64,000 nucleotides of DNA. Source: an uncultured Senegalimassilia sp. Lineage in GTDB: Bacteria; Actinomycetota; Coriobacteriia; Coriobacteriales; Eggerthellaceae. This document shows positions 26,411-39,888 of the stretch, piece by piece (the stretch's first letter is position 1; each line of letters opens with the position of its first letter). Under the pieces are notes generated by a model. The model worked only from the letters and a program-made list of their open reading frames with translations. It searched no databases and had not been told where the DNA came from. The DNA is taken from contig CAKTWI010000001.1 of NCBI GenBank assembly GCA_934630815.1, positions 124,001-188,000 on the forward strand, read 5' to 3'. The position numbers were made by a program, and so were the translations under genes.

Positions 26411-26657
26411 CACGCGAACGCGGGCCCTCCTCCCCAAGCGAGTTCGACGCCGGAAAACCCGAGTTCAAGAGTTCCTTTTGCTAAGCGCGCGAACAAGGGC
26501 GCCTCCATCCCAAATGAGCTTGATGCTGAAAAAGCCCAGGGCGAAGGCTCCGTCGCAAAACGCGCGCAATCGCGAGCTTTTGCTCTGAGCGAACCTGGTG
26601 ACGGAAAGCCTAGGGCCGAAAGCTTTCTCGCATAACGCGTTCGAACGTGGGCCTCGC
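26411..26657. repeat. Degenerate 75-bp tandem repeat array
   Basis: Three consecutive 75-nt units (26411-26485, 26486-26560, 26561-26635) and the start of a fourth, each opening CGCGCGAAC-like and sharing blocks such as GA(A)AAGCCCAGGGC. On the minus strand the period is exactly 25 codons and related peptides recur (for example LGFSGVELAWGGG and LGFFSIKLIWDGG), but in shifted frames with stops. The array fills the gap between the SDR gene and ettA. No start or ribosome site is convincing. Confidence 0.6.
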
Positions 26658-26658
26658 A

Positions 26659-27669
26659 CTACTTCCCGGGTTTTTGCAGGGCTGCGGCCGCGGCGGCGGC
26701 CCAGGTGCGTGGAACGAAGCGGCTGCCGAACACGATAACCTTCGCTAGCACCCCCGGACAGCACAGCAAGCGATTGCAGCCCAGCGCGCGGAGAGCCGCG
26801 CGGGCAACGCGCGGGGCGCTGATGGTCATGCGGGCCAGCGCTGTGCCGCCGGCGTCAGCGTTGTCCCAAAACGGCGTGCGAACAGGCCCGGGGCACAACG
26901 CGGTCGCGTGCACGCCGTGCGAGCGCAGCTCCATATGCAGCGCGCTTGAGAACGATTGGACGAACGCCTTCGAGGCGTAATACGTGGACATGTACGGCCC
27001 GGGGACAAACCCGGCCACGCTGGCAACGTTGAGGATGCCGCCGTGCCCGCGCGCCGCCATACCGGGCGCGAACGCGTGGCAAAGCTCCATGAGCGCCATG
27101 TCGTTGGTTTGCACGAGCGCGCGCTGGCGTTCCAGACTGCTTTCCACGAAGGGTGCATCGTAGCCGAAACCGGCGTTGTTCACGAGCGTCTCCACCTGCA
27201 GGTTCGCCGCCTGCACCTGCGATGCCAGCGCATCGACGGCACCCGGCTGCGCGAAGTCGGCGACGAAGACGCGCGTGTCCACGTCGAAGCGTTCGACAAG
27301 GTCCTTCGCCAGCTCCTCGAGCTTGCCTTTATCACGCCCCACCAGGGCCAACATGCCGCATTCGCGGGCCAGCTGCGTGCACAGCTCGCGGCCGATGCCG
27401 CCCGTCGCGCCCGTGACCAGCGCACACAGCGCAGGCGGCTGTTGCGAGGAAGACGCGGAGGGCGCATCCGCGCGGCCGTCAAGCGGATCGGGGTTCGCAC
27501 GGGAGCCGCACAACCCAGCAGGCGAATCAGCCGATGACGCCGCCTGCAACACGGCGGCACCGCGACCGGATTGCGAGATGTTCGCCACCGGCGCCGCACC
27601 TCCCGCCGGGACCGCGTCGCCGACGCCTGTCCCGTTTTGGAAACCCTCTACGTTCTCAGGCAGCACCAT
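26659..27669 (-). CDS. Short-chain dehydrogenase/reductase with a low-complexity N-terminal extension
   Basis: A classical SDR: Rossmann glycine motif TGATGGIG, NNAG (VNNAGFGYD), catalytic Ser in NVASVAG and YYASK (Tyr-x3-Lys), followed by PGPVRTPF. The family oxidises or reduces alcohols, ketones or sterols with NAD(P)H; closest in look to DltE/YqjQ-type SDRs. The SDR core starts at about residue 80; the preceding stretch is Ala/Ser/Gly/Pro-rich with no fold. I choose the ATG at 27669 because GGAG lies 9 nt upstream; an ATG 3 codons earlier is too close to it. A C-terminal hydrophobic segment may touch the membrane. Confidence 0.85.
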   Translation of the reverse strand: MVLPENVEGFQNGTGVGDAVPAGGAAPVANISQSGRGAAVLQAASSADSPAGLCGSRANPDPLDGRADAPSASSSQQPPALCALVTGATGGIGRELCTQLARECGMLALVGRDKGKLEELAKDLVERFDVDTRVFVADFAQPGAVDALASQVQAANLQVETLVNNAGFGYDAPFVESSLERQRALVQTNDMALMELCHAFAPGMAARGHGGILNVASVAGFVPGPYMSTYYASKAFVQSFSSALHMELRSHGVHATALCPGPVRTPFWDNADAGGTALARMTISAPRVARAALRALGCNRLLCCPGVLAKVIVFGSRFVPRTWAAAAAAALQKPGK

Positions 27670-27747
27670 GTTCGCCATCTCCTTCGCCTCTCGACACCGA
27701 CCAACGGGATATCAGCCCCGAAAGGGCTTCCGTCCGCGACATCACGA

Positions 27748-28872
27748 TCACTTGACCATCGCCACGCACAGCACTACGAATAGAGCGGTCGCAACGACAA
27801 AGCCCGCCATCACAGCCCATACGGCCGGGCGCGCCCAGTTCACCGTCCAGCCGAAACCGGAACGCTGCGGTAAAAACAGGCTGGCATCGCCGGGGTTGTA
27901 ATAGAACAGGCCCAGCTTCCAGTATGTATCATCGTCGACCAAAATCGTGTCGGACCGCTGCATGCGAAACACGCGCGAACCGGACTGGCCGTACACCGCA
28001 TTGAGAATAAGGCTTCCCGCAGCAATCAGCATCGCCACGACGACGATGGCGGCGACCGCCCCCGTTATCGGCAGCACGCCGATCATGGAAAGCTCAATGA
28101 GAAGGCCGCAAACCGCCGTGATAGCCAGACCGCCTACCAGCAGAAACACGGTTTGCGCATGAGCGAACATCCCGTACGCCCAGGCAGAGCTCGCCGGATT
28201 GCCCGGTTCGGTTCCCTTTTTCGAACGCAGCACCGTCCAATGGGAGAGCACGAAGCAGCCGGTCAAAAACAGCTCCAGCGCTATGGGGAACGCAGCTACC
28301 GCCGGGCTTTTCGCCGCGACATCGGTGACAACGCCGGAAACATCAACGTGCATGGGAATCTGATCGGGCATGACCGGATAGCCCGCGACGGCGACGGCAA
28401 CGGTCAGCAAGATCACCGGCGCATACAGCCAATTCCACGCCAGCGAGATCGCCTTTGGTGCATCCCCGGAGCCCTCCCCGATCGCCGCAACACGTTGCTG
28501 CGCCTCGGCCTGCCAGCCGCAATCGCGCTTGATCGCCTGCACACGGCGGCGATAGCGCACGATAAGCCCGTAGCCCAGCACAAGAGGGGCAAGCGAACCG
28601 GCCACGACGAGCGCCATGACCGCCTTCATGTTCCCCATCAGGCAAAAGGCGACCGCCGCCAAGGTGAGAATCGCCGTTACCGCCGCAATTGACGCGACGA
28701 AGCGTTGCTTTAGGGAACGAATACCCGGATCGCTTTGGGCGGTCTCAGGCACCGAAACGGAGAATGCTTGCCCGCTTGGCTGCAAAAGCGGGGTAATCGC
28801 CATCATCGCCCCAACAAGCGGGATTGTGGCGATAAGAGCGAACATGACAAGCTGCATATCGGCGGATTCCAT
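27748..28872 (-). CDS. DUF1648/DUF5808 multi-pass membrane protein
   Basis: A 374-residue membrane protein with about 8 hydrophobic segments. The DUF1648 motif is around residues 165-210 (YPVMPDQIPMHVDVSGV) and a C-terminal DUF5808-type block reads DDTYWKLGLFYYNPGDASLF. Proteins of this layout occur with YtrA-type GntR regulators and resemble SdpI-like membrane immunity/stress proteins. It is encoded 11 nt downstream of the gntR gene, so the two form an operon, possibly a cell-envelope-stress module (inference). AGGGGG ribosome site. Confidence 0.82.
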   Translation of the reverse strand: MESADMQLVMFALIATIPLVGAMMAITPLLQPSGQAFSVSVPETAQSDPGIRSLKQRFVASIAAVTAILTLAAVAFCLMGNMKAVMALVVAGSLAPLVLGYGLIVRYRRRVQAIKRDCGWQAEAQQRVAAIGEGSGDAPKAISLAWNWLYAPVILLTVAVAVAGYPVMPDQIPMHVDVSGVVTDVAAKSPAVAAFPIALELFLTGCFVLSHWTVLRSKKGTEPGNPASSAWAYGMFAHAQTVFLLVGGLAITAVCGLLIELSMIGVLPITGAVAAIVVVAMLIAAGSLILNAVYGQSGSRVFRMQRSDTILVDDDTYWKLGLFYYNPGDASLFLPQRSGFGWTVNWARPAVWAVMAGFVVATALFVVLCVAMVK

Positions 28873-28883
28873 ATCGTTGCCCC

Positions 28884-29276
28884 CTATTCCTTTTCGCTAA
28901 ACACTTCATCTAACTGGGCTTTTACCTGCTGCTCGAAAACTTCGCGCGCGCCTCCGGAAGCCTTGAACGCCAACGCAAGCTGATGGATATCCCGGGACAG
29001 CCGCTCCTTTGCCGCCGCCGTGCCCGCGGCCGCCGCTGCCGGCTGCGCCACGAACGCGCCTTTGCGGCCCTTCATTTCCACATAGCCCTCATCGCGCAGC
29101 AACGCGTATGCCTTGTTGACGGTGTGCAGGTTTATTCCCAGGTCGGAGGCAAGATTGCGAACACTCGGCAGCGCATCGCCCGGCGCAAGCTCCTCCTGCG
29201 CAATACCGCGCACGATTTCATTGCGAAGCTGTTGATACAACGGCACATCGAGCGCTTGGTCGATACGCACGAACAT
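28884..29276 (-). CDS. GntR-family regulator, YtrA type
   Basis: A 130-residue short GntR regulator: winged helix-turn-helix at residues about 10-75 (VPLYQQLRNEIVRGI, then LPSVRNLASDLGINLHTVNKAY), followed by only about 50 residues, the compact YtrA-style dimerisation tail rather than a ligand domain. GGAAGGAAAC before the ATG at 29276. YtrA-type regulators usually repress an adjacent membrane-protein operon, here the DUF1648 gene. The promoter region contains a large palindrome that is the obvious candidate operator. Confidence 0.9.
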   Translation of the reverse strand: MFVRIDQALDVPLYQQLRNEIVRGIAQEELAPGDALPSVRNLASDLGINLHTVNKAYALLRDEGYVEMKGRKGAFVAQPAAAAAGTAAAKERLSRDIHQLALAFKASGGAREVFEQQVKAQLDEVFSEKE

Positions 29277-29385
29277 GATTGTTTCCTTCCCCTGATCCTT
29301 TGCCACGGTCTGCCGCCCTCGACCATCCCTTCCCAAGTTTTCCCTTGCGCTTTTCTTACTATTTGCCGTTAGGTCCCTTGGAACT

Positions 29386-29455
29386 CTGTTATAGCTGCAT
29401 TATAACAGTTTCCCCACTCCTGTTCTATACCGAGTAGAACAGGAGTGGGGAAACT
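29386..29455. promoter_or_regulatory. gntR promoter with an 8-bp dyad and a 21-bp perfect palindrome
   Basis: Two adjoining dyads: CTGTTATA-7 nt-TATAACAG (29386-29408), which contains the minus-strand -10 TATAAT (complement of 29399-29404), and a perfect 21-bp inverted repeat (29407-29427 with 29435-29455, 7-nt spacer TACCGAG) covering the -35 region. It lies between divergent genes, so it is not a terminator for either. Best read as the operator of the GntR/YtrA regulator. Confidence 0.65.
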
Positions 29456-29550
29456 CGTGTGATGTTGGCGCAACGGAGGATTGCGGCAACCGAACGCAGC
29501 GGCACGCCGTACCATAGGGGCAACGAAAACGCACGAACCCAGGAGCACTC

Positions 29551-30237
29551 ATGGATTTGCAGAATATCCCCGCCATCTATCCCGAGGGCGCGGTGCCGCA
29601 ACCGCAGGCCGCGCAAATGCAGCAAGCCGTGCAAGCGCAGCAGGCGGCCGCCATGGCACAGGCCGTACAGGCACAGCAGGCTGCCGGCATGGCCCGGGCC
29701 GGCGCCGCAGCGCAGGCCGGCATGCCCGTTTCGCATCGCCCCATGCGGCAGGCGGGCCGCCAGCTTCGCAGCACCACGCAACTGCATGCAGTGGTCGAGG
29801 CCTGTCAGACGGTGCGCATCGCGTGCGTTGATGAGGAAGGGCCGTTCATCGTGCCTATGAGCTTCGGCTACGACTGGGCCGACCCCGAGGAAATCGACGC
29901 CGACGCGCCGCGCTTAGCACTGTGGGTTCATTCGGCTGGAGTCGGCCGCAAGGTGGACGCGTTCGATCGGGAGCCGCGCGTGGCAATCGAGATGGACGTG
30001 CAGGAAGGCGTGATCACGGGCACGTACGCCTGCGCGTATTCGTACGCGTACCGCTCCATCATGGGCACGGGCACCATCCATCGCATCCAGGGGATCGAAG
30101 CGAAGCGCTACGGCCTCACGCGCATCATGCAGCACCTGGCGCCCGAAGCCTCGACCGACTTCACCGACCAGGCGCTCGCCCGCGCGAACATCTACTGCAT
30201 CGACATCGACCGCTTCACCGGCAAACAGCGAGCATAG
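29551..30237 (+). CDS. Pyridoxamine 5'-phosphate oxidase-fold flavoprotein
   Basis: The C-terminal about 160 residues have the split-barrel PNPOx/NimA-like fold: VVEACQTVRIACVDEEGPFIVPMSFGYDW, then LWVHSAGVGRKVDAF and the GTGTIHRIQG strand. Such proteins bind FMN or F420 and reduce small molecules; nitroimidazole reductases belong here. The first about 65 residues are Gln/Ala-rich (AQ repeats) and look disordered. CAGGAG before the ATG at 29551. Divergent from the gntR operon, whose palindrome may also affect it. Confidence 0.82.
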   Translation: MDLQNIPAIYPEGAVPQPQAAQMQQAVQAQQAAAMAQAVQAQQAAGMARAGAAAQAGMPVSHRPMRQAGRQLRSTTQLHAVVEACQTVRIACVDEEGPFIVPMSFGYDWADPEEIDADAPRLALWVHSAGVGRKVDAFDREPRVAIEMDVQEGVITGTYACAYSYAYRSIMGTGTIHRIQGIEAKRYGLTRIMQHLAPEASTDFTDQALARANIYCIDIDRFTGKQRA

Positions 30238-30258
30238 CGAACGATTTCACGGGAACGT

Positions 30259-30298
30259 AAACGAGGCCGCTGGCATATCTGCCGGCGGCCTCGTTTAA
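30259..30298. terminator. Bidirectional terminator
   Basis: 16-bp stem (30259-30274 with 30281-30296, one G-U pair, 6-nt loop) between the convergent oxidase and tyrosine-phosphatase genes; A- and T-runs on both sides. Confidence 0.85.
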
Positions 30299-30308
30299 CG
30301 AGCGTATG

Positions 30309-30860
30309 TTATTGCGCTTGGCACCAGGTCAGCAAGCTTTTGCAGCCGGCCAGCACGTCACGGTAGGTATCATCGAAGTTGCCAGTGAACCATGGGTCGG
30401 CCACGTCGGCGGCATTCGCGCCGGCCCGCGCGATCGCGCGGGCGTCCTGCGCGTCGGGCAAGACCTTCCCGTCCTCGTCAACCAACCCCGCACCGGGCGC
30501 GAACGCGAGCAGACGCACGCACTTCGTCTCCGGATCGCTTCCGAAGATGCGGCTCAGGTGGCGCTCGTTCTCGTCATCCATGTACACGAACAGGTCCCAC
30601 TCGTCGTACTCGTCGGCGCGGACCTTGCGAGCGCGATGCGGCAGCACCGGCACGCCCACCTGCTTGAGCTTGTCGACCGTGCCATGATGCGGCGGATGCC
30701 CAATCTCGTCGTTGGTGGTGGCGGCGGAATCGATGAACAGGACGTCGGCCAACCCCGCCTTGTTCACCAGGTCCTGCATCACGAACTGGGCCATGGTCGA
30801 CCTGCAGATATTGCCGTGGCAGATGAAGAGGATGCGTGAGGTGGCTTGACGACGTGACAT
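30309..30860 (-). CDS. Low-molecular-weight protein tyrosine phosphatase
   Basis: A 183-residue LMW-PTP. The P-loop C-x5-R-S is CHGNICRS at residues 14-21 and the general acid is the aspartate of DPWF near residue 155. The family dephosphorylates phosphotyrosine, in bacteria often of BY-kinases; no kinase is adjacent. GGAG before the ATG at 30860. A plausible promoter (-35 TTGCGC, 17 nt, -10 TAGCAT on the minus strand, 30898-30926) suggests it is separate from the gltBD operon upstream. Confidence 0.93.
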   Translation of the reverse strand: MSRRQATSRILFICHGNICRSTMAQFVMQDLVNKAGLADVLFIDSAATTNDEIGHPPHHGTVDKLKQVGVPVLPHRARKVRADEYDEWDLFVYMDDENERHLSRIFGSDPETKCVRLLAFAPGAGLVDEDGKVLPDAQDARAIARAGANAADVADPWFTGNFDDTYRDVLAGCKSLLTWCQAQ

Positions 30861-30988
30861 GCGACTCCGATTCGATTGTGATTAGCAGTAGCTGAATATG
30901 CTATTGCACGAATCAAGGAAGCGCAATAATGCATCCGATATTCGGCTAACTTCGCCACAGCATAGACATCGAACGGATAGCCAGCCCC

Positions 30989-32479
30989 TTACAATCCCAG
31001 GTCGCTAGCTACCTCGGCTGCGCACTTGAGAGCATCGGCCATGGCGTTGACCACCAGACTGCTGCCCGTGCGGGCGTCGCCGGCAACGTACACGGCGGCG
31101 TCATCCTTGCCCGCGGCGGCGCGCATAGCGCGATGCGAATCGCCGGCCGCCATCACCGGAAGCGGGCGGCCCTGCGTTGCCAGCGGCACGCCGAACGCAT
31201 CGAACACGCCGCCTTCCGGACCCGCAAAACCGCAGGCCACCAGCACCAGCTGCGCATCGACCTCGCGCTCGGAGCCTTCCACGGGCTCGGGCTTGCCGGC
31301 CGACCAGTCGAACGAGCGAACCTGCAACCCGCGCACATGCCCGGCGCCGTCCAGCAGCACCTTCTGCGTATCAGCGCACCATTCGCGCAGGTCATCGCCC
31401 TGCAGGGCGATAGCTTCCTCTTGGCCATAGTCGGTCTTGGCGACGTTGGGCCATTCGGGCCACAGGTTCGACGCCGCGCGCTCCTTCGGCGCACGCGGGC
31501 CATATTCCAGCTGGCGAACCGTGCGCGCGCCTTGGCGCACCGCGGTGCCCATGCAGTCGTTGCCCGTGTCGCCGCCGCCGATGACCACCACATCCTTGCC
31601 TTCGGCGCTGATGACGGGCTTGCGACCCTCGAGCAACGCGCGCGTCTGCTCGGTCAGGTAATCCACCGCGTACACCACATCCCCCGCGGCGATGCCGGCG
31701 TCGAAGCCTTCCGCTCCCACGCCGCGCGCCTTGCAGGCGCCCGCGGCAACCACCACGGCATCGAACTCGGCAGCCAAACCCGCGGCAACGTCGGCGTCTG
31801 CCGCGTCGACGCCCAGACGGAACTCGATGCCCAGCTCGGCCATCAGATCCACGCGGCGCTTGACCACCGACTTGTCCAACTTCATGTTCGGGATGCCGTA
31901 CATGAGCAGACCGCCGGCGCAGTCGTGGCGCTCGACCACGCACACGCGCGCCCCGCGGCGCGCCAAATCCCAAGCGGCCACCAGGCCCGCCGGGCCAGAG
32001 CCCACCACGGCGACGCTCGGCGCATCCGGGCCCGCCGGCTCGAAGCGGCGCGGCCCGCCATGGGCCCACTGCCAATCGGAGATGGCGCGCTCGTTGTCGT
32101 GGATGGTCTCCGCCTCGTCGTTGCGGGCAAGGTTGCACGCCGCCTCGCACAAGGCCGGGCACACGCGGCTGGTGAACTCGGGCATGGGGCTAGTCAGCGC
32201 CAAGCGCTCGGCCGCCTGCCCCCACTGGCCGCGCCACACCAGGTCGTTCCACTCGGGAATCAGGTTGTGCAGCGGGCAACCGGAAGGCCTTGCCTTCCCA
32301 AACGGCGCTCCCACCTGGCAAAACGCCACGCCGCATGCCATGCAGCGGCTTGCCTGCTCGCGCGTCCGCTCCTCAGGCACCGGCTCATACAGCTCGTCGA
32401 AATCGCGGGTGCGCTCTTGCACGGAACGCAGGCTGTGGGCGCAGCGGCCGTGTTCCAAAAATGCTCCGGGCTTTCCCAT
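30989..32479 (-). CDS. gltD: Glutamate synthase (NADPH) small subunit
   Basis: The FAD-dependent beta subunit passes electrons from NAD(P)H to the large subunit. The 496-residue protein has the N-terminal iron-sulfur cysteines (CMACGVAFCQ, then CPLHN and CPALCEAACN), FAD-binding VVGSGPAGLVAAWDLARRG, the GGLLMYGIPNMKL segment, and a NAD(P)-binding VVIGGGDTGNDC. Its start is 3 nt after the gltB stop, so the subunits are translationally coupled. Confidence 0.96.
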   Translation of the reverse strand: MGKPGAFLEHGRCAHSLRSVQERTRDFDELYEPVPEERTREQASRCMACGVAFCQVGAPFGKARPSGCPLHNLIPEWNDLVWRGQWGQAAERLALTSPMPEFTSRVCPALCEAACNLARNDEAETIHDNERAISDWQWAHGGPRRFEPAGPDAPSVAVVGSGPAGLVAAWDLARRGARVCVVERHDCAGGLLMYGIPNMKLDKSVVKRRVDLMAELGIEFRLGVDAADADVAAGLAAEFDAVVVAAGACKARGVGAEGFDAGIAAGDVVYAVDYLTEQTRALLEGRKPVISAEGKDVVVIGGGDTGNDCMGTAVRQGARTVRQLEYGPRAPKERAASNLWPEWPNVAKTDYGQEEAIALQGDDLREWCADTQKVLLDGAGHVRGLQVRSFDWSAGKPEPVEGSEREVDAQLVLVACGFAGPEGGVFDAFGVPLATQGRPLPVMAAGDSHRAMRAAAGKDDAAVYVAGDARTGSSLVVNAMADALKCAAEVASDLGL

Positions 32480-32482
32480 CTC

Positions 32483-37201
<4,719 letters not shown>

Positions 37202-37511
37202 ATGCGGTCCTTCGTCTGTGATGATAAGGCCGCCGGAGAACAGAAGCGGCCCGCATCCAGTGTGCAGGCCGCGTGTTACGCGATTATTTCCGCCACCGCG
37301 CTTAACCAGCTGGAAACAACATCGTTCGAAACCGGAAACACGACGCCGCCGCTCGTCACGGCTCGCCACCGGAGAACGCGAGCGAACGGGCGAAAGCAAC
37401 GCCGCTGATTCGCGCACCCGCCCAGCCGCCGCCCACCGCCGAAAAAGGCAGGCTTCCCCCTTCCGAAAACGAGCGCGCGTGTCATATCATGTGCGCAACG
37501 TTTTCACCTTC
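37202..37511. other. Divergent promoter region, gltB / Tat-exported protein
   Basis: About 310 nt, GC-rich, between divergent genes. I found no convincing -35/-10 pairs, riboswitch or repeat; only weak AT patches near 37286 (GATTATTTC) and 37478 (CATATCAT). Confidence 0.45.
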
Positions 37512-37528
37512 GGGGAGGAGCCCCTATG
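37512..37528 (+). promoter_or_regulatory. Shine-Dalgarno in a hairpin loop
   Basis: GGGG-AGGAG-CCCC (37512-37524) directly precedes the ATG at 37526: the ribosome site forms the loop of a 4-bp GC hairpin. This could tune translation of the exported protein. Confidence 0.45.
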
Positions 37529-39880
37529 ACAAGCTTCGACGCTCGACCCGCCGGGAACGGCCTCACCCGCCGCACCATGATCAAAACGTCCGCCGTGCTC
37601 ATCGGCTCGTGCGCGCTCGGTTTCACGGGCGTCGCCTCGCTCGGATGCAGCGCGGACAACAATGGCGGCAACGCTTCCTCAAACGACTCCGACCAGGTAA
37701 CGTTGCACGTCGATGGACAGCGCTTCTTCATCAACGGCGATACTGCGGGAACCGCGTTCTCGGGCGCGGCGCTTTCCCTGGTCCCCAACCTTGCCGACGG
37801 CACCATAGCGATCTGCTATCGCGATGGCGAAAACCCCGACCCCTGCTGTGTAACGCTGGCGCCGCTTGGGTCCCCTGTCGTCGTGACGGGAACGCTGCGC
37901 ATGCTCAACGTCGACGGCGTGAACTCCGACGGCGTCGTTTCCATCCAGCCTGACGCAGCCATCAGCGTATTGAGCCTCGGCTCGATCAAGACCGCCGATA
38001 TCGAGGGGTCGGTCGACCATCTCATCGTCGTCGGCAAAAGCGACGCCGTCGCGCATGACGGCGCGCGCATCGGACAGGCAACGCTGGGTGATTCGTGCGC
38101 CGACCTAGTCATCAACGCGAACAGCTCCGTGGGCGACGTCGACGCGCCCTTCGAGGCCCAGGTGTCCGGCGAAGGAGCCGGCGGCGCGCGCGTGACCATC
38201 ACCGGCGACGAAGGCGCCGCCGAGCAGCGCCACGGCACGCTGCTCGAGGCCGCGAACGACGATGCGGCCTGGGAGGACGCCATCGCCGCCCTAGCCGGCA
38301 CCGCAACCACCCAGCAGGCGAAGGCGCCCGCCGGCAGCAGCACCGCTTCCGCAACCACCGCCGCCAGCGCCAGCGCCACCGCCGCCAACCCCTTCGCCCC
38401 TCAAACCGCCTACGCAGACGAGGCTGCAAGCGACGCCGTCATCGACACGGAGGACACGGCCGACGACGACAACGACGAGAACCTGCTGTCCTTCACGCCC
38501 GGGGATCCCCTGGAAACCGACGGCGAGCCCGACATGTCATCAGACGATCAGCCGGCCGAGGACTTCCAGCAAGATGTGGCAGCGCTGGGCGCGGAAGACC
38601 CCGCCCCCCAGGCCGACGTCGCGATCGAGGCCATCGACCTGCTGATCGCCGGCCTGAAATTCATCGGCGAGCAGACGGCAGGGCGCGCCTTCGATTACGG
38701 GAGCTCATCGCTGCTCGAGCTGGTGTTCGGCGGCGACGACGAATCGGCGCAGATCATCTCGAAGCTTACCGAGATCCAAGGGCAGCTCGACGACATCGAG
38801 CGCGAGATCGCGCAGGTCATAGCCCAATTCGACAAGCAGGCCTGTTACCTGCAGGTGAACAATTACCTCAGCAAGTTCTCCGCCGAGATGCGATGGGACC
38901 TCTCGAAGCTCAGCAGCATGACGGAATCCATCGACGCGCTGCCCGACGGGGAAGAGAAGGAAGCCCGCCGCAAGGAGTTCGCCGAGAACCTGTACTCGAA
39001 CCCCCGCTACCAGGTGTGCGGCAGATACGTTTACGACATGGCCGGCGTCCTGGGCAACGAGATCATGCAGTGCTACACCGGCACGAACAAGAACCTGTTC
39101 GGCGCGTTCGACGAGCTCATGGTGCTGAGCTACAAATGGGAGCACCACGGATACGAGATGCGCGCCAACTTCCAAAGCTCGGTGCTGTCGAATTTCATGG
39201 CGCTCATCAACTACTCGACGTTCTGCCTCAACGAGCACTACCTTGTCATCAAGGACGACCCCGAGAAGAAGACCGAGCTTGCCGAGTGGCTGGGATTCTG
39301 GAAGGGCCTGTTCGGAACCGCCACCCTGCCCCAGTCGGCGATGGCCTTGCTTGCCGAAGACGACGATGCCGACGGCGCCGCGACGGGCGTCGCCAACGAG
39401 GTTGCGGCGATGGCCACCGCGCAAAAACTGGTGAAACGGGCCGACAACATCCGCTACTACCAGGTGCCAGGGCATCAGGTGCAGATCGCCGCCAACGCCG
39501 CGAACGTGCGCACGACCAAGGACGGCGGCATGACGCAAAAGCAGCTCATGAAAGATTCCGCAGGTCATTGCGTCCTCACGCAAGACCAGCTGGTCAACAT
39601 GTATCTTGACTACGGCAAGAAGAAGACGCTCACGGACATCCTGTTCGGCGAAGGCGAGGGCAACCTTGCCGCGCCGCGCAACACGGGCGTCCCCTTCGTC
39701 GCCTATCAGCTGCCGCTTATCGATGAACGTCAGATGATGCATCCGTCGCATCTCTATCGCCACGAATACTATGCGCCCATCGTGGACAACGACGGGACGA
39801 CCGGCCGCGCATATGTAGCGGTACGCGGCAACGGCAGGCGCATATTCAACTTCACGGGCATCGCCGTGTACCGCGTGTAG
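37526..39880 (+). CDS. Tat-exported multidomain protein, unknown function
   Basis: A 784-residue protein with a twin-arginine signal (LTRRTMIK, then a hydrophobic segment ending near GVASLGC; the lipobox is imperfect, so it may be a lipoprotein or simply cleaved). Residues about 45-225 are beta-rich with repeated short strands. A Ser/Ala/Thr linker (about 240-290) and an acidic stretch (about 295-345) follow. From about residue 360 the protein is helical: a hydrophobic helix, LLELVFGG, then an amphipathic coiled coil LTEIQGQLDDIEREIAQVI, recalling the helical pore-forming domain of insecticidal-type toxins. I assign no function. Gene stands alone; tlyA is convergent 8 nt away. Confidence 0.75.
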   Translation: MTSFDARPAGNGLTRRTMIKTSAVLIGSCALGFTGVASLGCSADNNGGNASSNDSDQVTLHVDGQRFFINGDTAGTAFSGAALSLVPNLADGTIAICYRDGENPDPCCVTLAPLGSPVVVTGTLRMLNVDGVNSDGVVSIQPDAAISVLSLGSIKTADIEGSVDHLIVVGKSDAVAHDGARIGQATLGDSCADLVINANSSVGDVDAPFEAQVSGEGAGGARVTITGDEGAAEQRHGTLLEAANDDAAWEDAIAALAGTATTQQAKAPAGSSTASATTAASASATAANPFAPQTAYADEAASDAVIDTEDTADDDNDENLLSFTPGDPLETDGEPDMSSDDQPAEDFQQDVAALGAEDPAPQADVAIEAIDLLIAGLKFIGEQTAGRAFDYGSSSLLELVFGGDDESAQIISKLTEIQGQLDDIEREIAQVIAQFDKQACYLQVNNYLSKFSAEMRWDLSKLSSMTESIDALPDGEEKEARRKEFAENLYSNPRYQVCGRYVYDMAGVLGNEIMQCYTGTNKNLFGAFDELMVLSYKWEHHGYEMRANFQSSVLSNFMALINYSTFCLNEHYLVIKDDPEKKTELAEWLGFWKGLFGTATLPQSAMALLAEDDDADGAATGVANEVAAMATAQKLVKRADNIRYYQVPGHQVQIAANAANVRTTKDGGMTQKQLMKDSAGHCVLTQDQLVNMYLDYGKKKTLTDILFGEGEGNLAAPRNTGVPFVAYQLPLIDERQMMHPSHLYRHEYYAPIVDNDGTTGRAYVAVRGNGRRIFNFTGIAVYRV

Positions 39881-39888
39881 ACGGGTTG

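Noticed and set aside
26465..26764. Small minus-strand gene in the 75-bp repeat array
   Set aside because: No ribosome site, overlaps the SDR gene end, and repeat-encoded peptides change frame between units.
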